Assembly (NCBI RefSeq): GCF_000219625.1
Contig: NC_018215.1
Coordinates: forward strand, 1,736,001 to 1,800,000
Direction of reading: 5' to 3'
Source: Zymoseptoria tritici IPO323
Lineage: Eukaryota; Ascomycota; Dothideomycetes; Mycosphaerellales; Mycosphaerellaceae
Length of the DNA: 64,000 nt
Part shown: piece by piece, positions 56,424 through 64,000 of the stretch
Position numbering within the stretch: position 1 is the first letter of the stretch
How the letters are laid out: every line of letters begins with the position of its first letter
Position numbers and translations under genes: made by a program
The notes under the pieces: model-generated
Seen by the model: only the letters and a program-made list of their open reading frames with translations
Database searches by the model: none
What the model was told of the DNA's origin: nothing

Positions 56424-58121
56424 ATGTCAGTATATTTCGACGAGCACGAACCAATCTATCGAGAGACGTCACCACTTTCAATTGTGAAGACACGACTTGC
56501 ACCAGAGATTGACGACGAGCAATACCTCCCACCAGTGAGCGTGGTTCCGAAGAACGACCCAGGACTGCGAGTGCTTCTACCAGCCCTACAATCCGGCGAC
56601 TCGTTTGGCGGGTTTGATCGCGCAATGTCCGATTCGGCCATGTCCGGCCTGGTCGATGGGGGGAATGGGGCGACCGCTATCAGTGCAGATCAGTTGAAGC
56701 TGGACAACATTGGACCATCCTTGCTTGAAGCGACCGCAGCTGCTGCAGTACAAGCAAGCGACAGAGATGCACACCTGCCGTCAGATCCTAAAGAGCCCGA
56801 GAGAGTTGATTCTGCGCAGGACGGCCAGGGTGACCCATCGATGCCTCCATCGGATCCAAAGTCTAGAGCATCTCTGCATATAGATCCTCTGCCCATGAGA
56901 GAGCCGTCGGCATCAGCACCTAGAGACTCCATGGCGAATTCACCCACACTTAGCAAGCACATGCAATCAACAGATCAAGGCACAGTGGATACATTACCAG
57001 CGGTCCAAGTATCACCAAGAAGAGAAGTTCCGCCGATGCTGCCTCAAGCGCCGAGTCTACCATCTATCCGGCACCTAACAGATCTGGCCGAGGCGGCCAT
57101 GCAGCAAGATCCACGAGCATCGCATCAGCACAGCCATCCTATCAATCCGGCGATGACTCAACAACCTGGACCTCAATTCCTCCCTCCCAACTTTCACGCC
57201 GCCAGTTCACATACCACACCATCTGGATATCAATCCAGCTACAGCCGGTCACCAACCAGCACCATTGGCGGCGACATGCAACAATACCCTTCTCCACACG
57301 CACAATTCTCCGGCTCCTCCTACTTTCAAGGCCGTAGGAGATCCACCAGCATCAACAGCAAACCTCCGCCATTCCTCACGGCCATGCACTCGATGCCCTC
57401 CGTCTCATCATCCGGCGAGAGCCATGGTCATCCGCATTCGAGTACAAGCACCGATGGCTACAGCACCTCACATACGACACCAATCGATCACGCCGGCCCC
57501 GGCGAAGCTCTCCCTCGACCAATCCTACCACCACCTCCCGGCATGACAATGGCCACCTACGATATGTATCGATGCGACCACCCTGGTTGCAACGCCGCGC
57601 CTTTCCAGACGCAATATCTCCTGACGTACGACACCCAGACCACGGATCGCAAAGGTGACTTCAAGACTAACGTTTCTCGCAGCTCCCACCGCAACGTCCA
57701 CAGCCAAGTCCGCGCACACTACTGTCCCGTCAAAGGCTGTCCACGCAGCGAAGGCGGCAAGGGCTTCAAGCGAAAGAACGAAATGATTCGCCATGGACTC
57801 GTACACAGCAGTCCCGGATACATATGTCCGTATTGTCCGGATCGCGAACATCGGTATCCGCGGCCGGACAATTTACAGCGGTGAGCACACCCTTAGTGGG
57901 TACACAAGGTCATTGAGTAGGAGCTGACTTTTGATATTAGGCATGTCCGCGTCCACCACGAGGACAAAGACAAAGACGACCCGGTACTGAGGGAAGTCCT
58001 CGCGCAACGACTGGAAGGCGAGGGGAAGCAACGGCGGAGGAGAACACAGGGGTCGATTTCGTCGTTGCATAATGAGACGTCGAATGAGTCGACTACTTCG
58101 GCGGGGATGATGGAGAGATGA
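56424..58121 (+). CDS. Three-finger C2H2 zinc-finger protein
   Basis: Three exons, 56424-57625, 57683-57880 and 57941-58121, in phase, 526 aa. The first 370 residues are low-complexity Ser/Pro/His-rich. Three C2H2 fingers follow from about 378: YRCDHPGCNAAPFQTQYLLT joined to SHRNVHS, HYCPVKGCPRSEGGKGFKRK with HGLVH, and YICPYCPDREHRYPRPDNLQ with RHVRVHH. The first intron is 57 nt, in frame and without a stop, so the gene reads open through it; removing it gives a normal finger spacing and its end has a standard ACTAAC branch site. The last finger spans the second intron. A short tail carries KQRRRRTQGS, a nuclear localisation-like cluster. Probable sequence-specific transcription factor, targets unknown. 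Confidence 0.9.
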
Positions 58122-59824
58122 AATCGGGATGTGGGTGATGAACGGGTGTATATACATGTTGATGCCTTCACGAACAGCGAGGAGTTTTTGGATGGGAAAT
58201 GGGAGGATATGAGATGGACGTGGGACCTTTGAGGGCCGCCGATATCTCCTGGGTATGGATGGGAAAATGGAGAAATGGAATATACCCGCGACGGAGGAGG
58301 ATTTGTGAGATATCGCAAGGGCGTAGAATGGCCTTTGCGGAGGCGAAGGATGACGATACTGTTCAATGAACACGCTCAACTCATGGAGAGTGTTCCAAAT
58401 CTACGATGTGAACGAAGTCTGCGCGCGAGCGCGCGCGCGATCGTCGCATCCCAGCACGAAGTCCAGGGCATACTAAGGTAGCTTCGCAGACGAAGAGCAG
58501 CACGTGTCATTGATAGCGAGCCTACCCATGGAAGCGATGCACGCCAGCTATTCAGCGAGTCAAACTCTCCCCCAGCGACCACGACCTGAGCTGAAAGCGC
58601 GATGAACTTGACTGATGATGCTCGGATCAAAGCGATAGGGAGAGAGGTGGTTTGTTCCGCTCGCGTGCTTCTCGGCAAAACAGCAGGGGAGGGGCCAGAT
58701 CTGAAAGTGGTCCAAGTGGAGGGCAAAAGGTGGCGCACGTCTAGACTTTTCATGCTTCCCCCTCGTTTGGAAACGCCGAACCCACGCTCGACAGAACTAC
58801 CTTACAGTACAGGGCGGTAAATAATGCCGGAACACTGCGGAAAGGCAGTGCAGGCTGTGCAGGTGAACAAGATGACCGGGATAGAACTAGATGGCAGCGG
58901 GAGGTCATGGCCAGAGGGGTATAGAAGGGCGATGCACATGGCATTGGGTCGTAGCCGTCGCTCACGACGATTGTTCAGAAGCTTCTGATCTGTTTGTTCG
59001 CCTGCTGCTGTTCCGCATTCACCTCGTGTGAAGCGTGCAGCCCCGAATCGATTCACCACAAGCGGAGCCGCCAAAGGACTGCACCGTCGAACGCCGAGCC
59101 TCTTCTCCTCCCTCTCTGGCCACACTGCTCCTCTCCTTGGCGTCTTGTGCTTCTCCCCGCGATCTGGATCTACCTTGACCGTTTGGCACCTGACAGAAAG
59201 GGCTCGGTTCTGGATCGTCAGTCAGAAGCGAGGAGACCCTGCCACGTGCCTGGGCTCGTGTCTTGTGCTGCGGGGCCGCGGTCGGTGGGCTTGTGACTTC
59301 CAAGCACCAAGATAGTCTTGCTCGAGACTTTTTGCCTTCTCTCTCTTTTGTGTTCTCTTTTGTTAACTGGCTCGATTGGAAGAGTCGTCTACGGAACAAG
59401 CGAAACGAAAAAGAGATACCAGCGACAATTGTTCCGTTAAAAGCAAGAACAACTATACCCGTCTTCGCCTCCTCCAGTCCTCCGCACGCGAGCTCCGAAG
59501 AGAAGCAACGAGGGAAGCTTCGCTTTGCATTGCGATTGAACGACTTGCTCGAAAGCAGCGACGACACCACACCGATCAACGACAAAGATCGCATCTCGCA
59601 GTATTCACCGATATACCATTGAATTTCTCGGCCATCTTCCCGATGTTACCATAATCGACCACGACGTGTGGCCTGATCTCCGGTTCTACGACGCACTGCA
59701 TCCTGCTGTGGAACACGGAGCGCGATTTTGGGACTTTCTGAATTGTGGGGAAGAGTTCTTCGTACAACATCTTGATTGAAGTACCTGCTTGGACTTGTTG
59801 TAGACGACTCTTTCGCCTCTCAAC
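58122..59824. other. 1.7-kb interval before the PH-domain gene
   Basis: No supported gene. It holds the 3' end of the zinc-finger gene and a long leader or promoter for the next gene. Open frames on both strands look random. Includes the GC alternation at 58421-58444. Confidence 0.4.
58421..58444. repeat. Alternating GC tract
   Basis: A short run of alternating G and C, broken by one AG, ends in CGATCG. Alternating purine-pyrimidine GC of this length can adopt Z-DNA. It lies between two genes. Confidence 0.8.
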
Positions 59825-61522
59825 ATGGCAAGACTTGAAGCTGGAGAGCGATCAAGGACGATCCGCCTCAACACCGAGGGTGGATATTTCCGGGTTCCCA
59901 CGGATATGATGGAGACTAGGATTGGGCGGGACATTGCGAACAACCTACTGCTTCCCAATGTCGAGGAGACAACACCTCAAGCACAAATTGCCGCTGCAGA
60001 ACCGCGCCCAGCACGGCATGCTCGACGACCGACGAGCTACTACAACGCATACCAAACATCATGCACGGTGTCCGACGATGCGCCGCCATCGTATGCTATC
60101 GCCTCGAAGATTGCGCCACGAGCAATCCTGCAGCGGACGCCCAGGGAGCGACTACCAGGATATTCGTGCTCGGTATTGTTGGAGAAGAAGATCCTGATCA
60201 ACTTCGAGTTCACCAACACCTCCACGCGGACATCTGAAGCGGGTTGGAGGGAGGTGTATATGGTCATTCGCGGAACGATGATTAACTTCTACCGAGTGAG
60301 GGACGGCCGTGCAGGCCAATTGCTCTGGTCATACACTCTGCAGCACGCTGAGGTCGGTCTGGCGACGGATGTCGAGCATGATATCCTCGTCCCGCAAAAT
60401 CGATTCGCAAAGCTGATCCCGACGGCTGCGCGACGGAGAGCGTGGCAAAAAGATCCTCATCTTTTCGAGGCAGTTCCTCAGAGCGTTCTCCGCCTGCGCG
60501 CTGAGATCGATCAGATTTTGATCGCTGATTCGGAGGAGGAGGCAATTTACACCCTTGTCCACACGATTGGGGCTGCGATTGACATTTCACAACCGATTGA
60601 TGATCGCAGTATTCCTCGGCCGTGCACAGTGCCGAGAAGAAGGAGAAGACAGCGGCAAGCTGCGAACACCGACCACGACCTCACCGATCCTGCCGTGATT
60701 GCAGAACAAGAACGACTCATCCGGACAATGTATCCAGGTCTCGCAGCCGAGTCGACTCCCACGCCATCTCTCGAAGCGATCCTACCTCCTGCCACTCCCA
60801 TCATCGAGGATGAAGATTTCGACCTCTCCATGATTCGCGAAGATCTCCCCGCTCCATCATCAACACTCGCTCCACCAACCCTTCGACCCGCCGCAGCCCG
60901 TTCAACGACCGCCACAACAACCTCCTCCACCTTCTCCGTCGAAATGATCTACGAGACCCCCTCCACTAATTTCGACGCCTGTCAAAAATGGCACCCACCC
61001 CAACTTCGCTCACCCCAGCAAATCGCACGCCACATCAAGCGCTGCATGCCCGTGCTGCTCGCTGACTCGCCCCGCGCTTCAGAGGTGACCATCTGTGCCG
61101 GCCGGCGGGTGCGCTTCAATGCGAAGAAGGCGGCGTACGAGGAGTGGACGCTCAGTCCGCCGAGTTACAAGGCGCATAATTTCGGTCCGATGGTAGGGGC
61201 GAGTGGTGCGGTGGAGTTGTCGAGGTCGGTGTCCCAGACTTCCGCAGCGAGTAGCAGATCGCAAGATGGAATTGCATCAAGTGAAGGGTTGGGATCGAGC
61301 ACGATGCTTGGGGTGGAGGATGAGGATGTCATCACGCCGGTGGAGGAAGGAGGACTGCATTTGACGTTGAGTTTGGGTGAGGCGGGGGAGAAGAGGGAGG
61401 AGCATGGCAAGCTTGTGTCCGTGACGGAGGAGGCGAGGAGCGTGAATGAGGATGGGAAGAGAATGGAGGTTTTGGTAAGGACAAGGACATTGGATGAGGT
61501 GCCCGTGGGGATTTGTTTCTGA
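59825..61522 (+). CDS. PH-domain protein, fungal
   Basis: Single exon, 565 aa. A pleckstrin-homology-like domain lies at about residues 110-260: YSCSVLLEKKILINFEF, then EAGWREVYMVIRGTMINFYR with the usual start of a PH fold, LLWSYTLQHAEVGLATDV, and a C-terminal helix with a kept Trp (RAWQKDPHLFEA, LIADSEEEAIYTLVHTIGAA). Basic cluster RRRRRRQRQ follows. The C-terminal half is disordered, Ser/Thr/Glu-rich, with KWHPPQLRSPQQIARHIKRC as the most structured part. Similar fungal proteins bind membrane phosphoinositides through the PH fold. Partner and role are unknown. Confidence 0.85.
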   Translation: MARLEAGERSRTIRLNTEGGYFRVPTDMMETRIGRDIANNLLLPNVEETTPQAQIAAAEPRPARHARRPTSYYNAYQTSCTVSDDAPPSYAIASKIAPRAILQRTPRERLPGYSCSVLLEKKILINFEFTNTSTRTSEAGWREVYMVIRGTMINFYRVRDGRAGQLLWSYTLQHAEVGLATDVEHDILVPQNRFAKLIPTAARRRAWQKDPHLFEAVPQSVLRLRAEIDQILIADSEEEAIYTLVHTIGAAIDISQPIDDRSIPRPCTVPRRRRRQRQAANTDHDLTDPAVIAEQERLIRTMYPGLAAESTPTPSLEAILPPATPIIEDEDFDLSMIREDLPAPSSTLAPPTLRPAAARSTTATTTSSTFSVEMIYETPSTNFDACQKWHPPQLRSPQQIARHIKRCMPVLLADSPRASEVTICAGRRVRFNAKKAAYEEWTLSPPSYKAHNFGPMVGASGAVELSRSVSQTSAASSRSQDGIASSEGLGSSTMLGVEDEDVITPVEEGGLHLTLSLGEAGEKREEHGKLVSVTEEARSVNEDGKRMEVLVRTRTLDEVPVGICF

Positions 61523-62083
61523 GGGTGGAAATGGGGTGGAGGGCGTTCGGGCATGACGAGTGATGATAATGATGGGAGGTCTCGACTCCAAAATTTGGGG
61601 TTGTATATATGTGTATAAGATGTCAAACACTTGCCTCCATTCTGTCTATCTTCATCTTCACATGATTGATGCCTCAGGCTTGCACCAAGCTCAAGCTCGG
61701 GCCATTGATGCTCCAGCCGACGCTAACCCGAACGGTCAGCGGCGAAGATGCTAGAAGCTCGCCAAAAAGATCTTAAGGAAGGCAGGCACGACCGGCCCAA
61801 TCTCCTGCTGCATCAACCAAAGACAAACATCCACACTCGCACATCGCATCTCATCAGATACCCGACCGCAACATCATCCTGCTGGTCACTCACATCATCA
61901 CCACCGGAAGACTTCACACACACTGTCAGTATCCTCCACAGCCAGCCACCTGTTGCTGGAGCAATCAAGGCCGAGCAAATCTTCACTTCCACAAGAGCTT
62001 GCCTACTGACAAACATCTTCAGAGAAGCATCACCGCCATCAACGCACACCTCAATCCATCACCTCCACCCACACACCGCCATC
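61523..62083. promoter_or_regulatory. Hsp90 upstream region
   Basis: About 560 bases between the PH-domain gene and the Hsp90 start. Pyrimidine- and CA-rich sequence from about 61800 fits a long leader. Heat-shock elements (nGAAnnTTCn arrays) would be expected; I could not find a clean one by eye, although scattered GAA and TTC triplets occur. Confidence 0.4.
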
Positions 62084-64000
62084 ATGTCGGGCGAGACCTT
62101 CGAGTTCCAGGCTGAGATCTCTCAGCTGCTGTCGCTGATCATCAACACCGTCTACTCCAACAAGGAGATCTTCCTGCGAGAACTCATCTCCAACTCCTCC
62201 GATGCGCTAGACAAGATCCGCTACGAGGCGCTCAGCGACCCCAGCAAGCTCGACTCTGCAAAAGACCTCCGCATCGACATCATCCCCGATGAGGCCAACA
62301 AGACCCTCACTCTCCGCGACACCGGCATTGGCATGACCAAGGCTGATCTCGTCAACAACCTCGGAACCATCGCCCGCTCCGGCACGAAGCAGTTCATGGA
62401 GGCGCTGACCGCCGGCGCTGACATTTCCATGATCGGTCAGTTTGGTGTTGGTTTCTACTCCGCATACCTGGTCGCCGACCGCGTGACTGTCGTTTCCAAG
62501 CACAACGATGACGAGCAGTACATCTGGGAGTCGTCTGCCGGCGGCACCTTCACCATCGCACAAGATACCGAGGGCGAGCAGCTCGGTCGCGGCACCAAGA
62601 TCATCCTCCACCTCAAGGACGAGCAGACCGACTACCTCAAGGAGGCCAAGGTCAAGGAGGTTGTCAAGAAGCACTCCGAGTTCATCTCATACCCCATCTA
62701 CCTCCACGTGACGAAGGAGACCGAGACCGAGGTGCCTGATGAGGACGCCGAGGAGAAGAAGGATGATGAGGACAACAAGCCCAAGGTCGAGGAGGTCGAC
62801 GATGACGAGGAAGAGAAGAAGCCCAAGACCAAGAAGGTCAAGGAGAGCAAAGTCGAGGAGGAGGAGCTCAACAAGGTGAAGCCGATTTGGACACGCAACC
62901 CAGCAGACATCTCAAGCGAGGAGTACGGCTCGTTCTACAAGTCGCTCTCCAACGACTGGGAAGACCACCTCGCGGTGAAGCACTTCTCCGTGGAGGGTCA
63001 GCTCGAGTTCCGCGCCATCCTCTTCGTGCCCAAGCGCGCACCGTTCGATCTGTTTGAGACCAAGAAGACCAAGAACAACATCAAGCTCTACGTGCGCCGC
63101 GTCTTCATCACCGACGATGCCACCGACCTCATTCCCGAGTGGTTGTCGTTCGTCAAGGGTGTCGTCGACTCTGAGGATCTCCCACTCAACCTCTCCCGTG
63201 AGACCCTCCAGCAGAACAAGATCATGAAGGTGATCAAGAAGAACATTGTCAAGAAGACTCTCGAGCTCTTCCAGGAGATTGCCGAGGACAAGGAGAACTT
63301 TGACAAGTTCTACACCGCTTTCGGCAAGAACATCAAGCTCGGTATCCACGAGGATGCTCAGAACCGCCCGGCACTCGCCAAGCTTCTCCGCTTCAAGTCG
63401 ACCAAGTCTTCCGACGAGGCCACCTCCCTCCAGGACTACATCACTCGCATGCCCGAGCACCAGAAGCAAATGTACTACATCACCGGCGAGTCCGACAAGG
63501 CCGTCGAGAAGTCGCCATTCCTTGACGCCCTCAAGAACAAGGGCTTCGAGGTCCTCTTCCTCACCGACCCCATCGATGAGTACGCCTTCACCCAGCTCAA
63601 GGAGTTTGAGGGCAAGAAGCTCGTCGACATCACCAAGGACTTTGAGCTCGAGGAGACCGAGGACGAGAAGAAGGCTCGCGAGGCCGAGGAGAAGGAATTC
63701 GAATCCCTCGCCAAGTCGCTCAAGAACGTCCTCGGCGACAAGGTCGAGAAGGTCGTCGTCTCCCACAAGCTCGTCGGCTCCCCTTGCGCCATCCGCACCG
63801 GTCAATTCGGCTGGTCCGCCAACATGGAGCGTATCATGAAGGCCCAGGCCCTCCGCGACACCTCCATGTCCAGCTACATGTCCAGCAAGAAGACGTTTGA
63901 GATCTCGCCCAAGAGCCCGATCATCAAGGAGTTGAAGAAGAAGGTCGAGGCTGATGGGGAGACGGACCGCACTGTCAAGAGCATCACCACCCTCCTCTAC
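62084..64000 (+). CDS. HSP82: Hsp90 chaperone, 3' end cut off by the window
   Basis: First 639 codons of a single-exon frame starting at the ATG at 62084 and still open at the last base; the missing part is about 60-70 codons including the MEEVD end. N-terminal ATPase domain: [79 protein letters not shown] charged linker of Lys/Glu/Asp occupies about 210-265. The middle domain has [31 protein letters not shown] and the ATP-contacting arginine. The C-terminal dimer domain begins near 545. Cytosolic chaperone for kinases, hormone-receptor-like clients and others. Strong codon bias makes long empty frames on the opposite strand. Confidence 0.98.
   Translation, partial: MSGETFEFQAEISQLLSLIINTVYSNKEIFLRELISNSSDALDKIRYEALSDPSKLDSAKDLRIDIIPDEANKTLTLRDTGIGMTKADLVNNLGTIARSGTKQFMEALTAGADISMIGQFGVGFYSAYLVADRVTVVSKHNDDEQYIWESSAGGTFTIAQDTEGEQLGRGTKIILHLKDEQTDYLKEAKVKEVVKKHSEFISYPIYLHVTKETETEVPDEDAEEKKDDEDNKPKVEEVDDDEEEKKPKTKKVKESKVEEEELNKVKPIWTRNPADISSEEYGSFYKSLSNDWEDHLAVKHFSVEGQLEFRAILFVPKRAPFDLFETKKTKNNIKLYVRRVFITDDATDLIPEWLSFVKGVVDSEDLPLNLSRETLQQNKIMKVIKKNIVKKTLELFQEIAEDKENFDKFYTAFGKNIKLGIHEDAQNRPALAKLLRFKSTKSSDEATSLQDYITRMPEHQKQMYYITGESDKAVEKSPFLDALKNKGFEVLFLTDPIDEYAFTQLKEFEGKKLVDITKDFELEETEDEKKAREAEEKEFESLAKSLKNVLGDKVEKVVVSHKLVGSPCAIRTGQFGWSANMERIMKAQALRDTSMSSYMSSKKTFEISPKSPIIKELKKKVEADGETDRTVKSITTLLY

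Noticed and set aside
59019..59594. 191-codon minus frame upstream of the PH-domain gene
   Set aside because: No similarity to a known protein, composition follows the pyrimidine-rich leader of the sense gene.
62912..63805. 297-codon open frame opposite the Hsp90 gene
   Set aside because: It is a by-product of strong codon bias in Hsp90 (third-position C/G); its Leu/Val/Glu-rich composition mirrors the sense strand.

Overview
The window is nuclear DNA from a filamentous ascomycete. Genes carry short introns (about 50-95 nt) with GT..AG ends and CTAAC/CTGAC-like branch sites, intergenic distances are short, and several families are fungal (SWR1 subunit Swc3, mitofissin/DUF1748, PF10337 membrane proteins, ANTH AP180, MMT-type CDF). 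The overall character suggests a Dothideomycete, perhaps Mycosphaerellales/Capnodiales, but that placement is an inference and no rRNA or marker locus is present to prove it. No tRNA, rRNA, CRISPR, prophage or bacterial operon was seen.

Layout. 0.7-13.3 kb: a BSD-domain protein, a Mam3/CNNM-type membrane protein, a large disordered protein and an AlkB dioxygenase sharing a divergent promoter, an MFS sugar transporter and an AP180-type endocytic adaptor. 13.3-26.2 kb: two Myb/SANT-like proteins, a mitochondrial MMT-type CDF transporter, the DNA primase large subunit and a secreted pepsin-like protease. 26.6-34.2 kb: a BCS1-like AAA ATPase, an ABHD12-like hydrolase, Swc3, a conserved unknown protein and a homocysteine S-methyltransferase. 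34.2-38.3 kb is the accessory part: an AT-rich repeat relic with degenerate inverted ends and tandem repeats, a small cysteine-rich secreted protein (effector-like), and what looks like a decayed gene.

38.8-42.5 kb: mitochondrial bL36 and cytosolic uS17 head to head, a 76-aa mitofissin (Atg44 family) whose first coding exon is six bases, and a 12-cysteine secreted protein. 42.5-48.6 kb: a possibly broken small gene and two neighbouring pepsin-like proteases with unusual active-site triplets. 49-58 kb: a seven-exon PF10337/DUF2421 membrane protein, a five-exon DHH phosphoesterase and a three-finger C2H2 protein. 58-64 kb: a PH-domain protein and the first 639 codons of Hsp90, which runs off the window.

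Most genes are ordinary housekeeping genes. The secreted proteins (three proteases, the 98-aa cysteine-rich protein and the 245-aa cysteine-rich protein), with two proteases side by side and the small protein beside a repeat relic, are the part most likely to concern interaction with a host or substrate. Splice junctions were placed by hand from frame continuity and family conservation; each proposed multi-exon model closes in phase.
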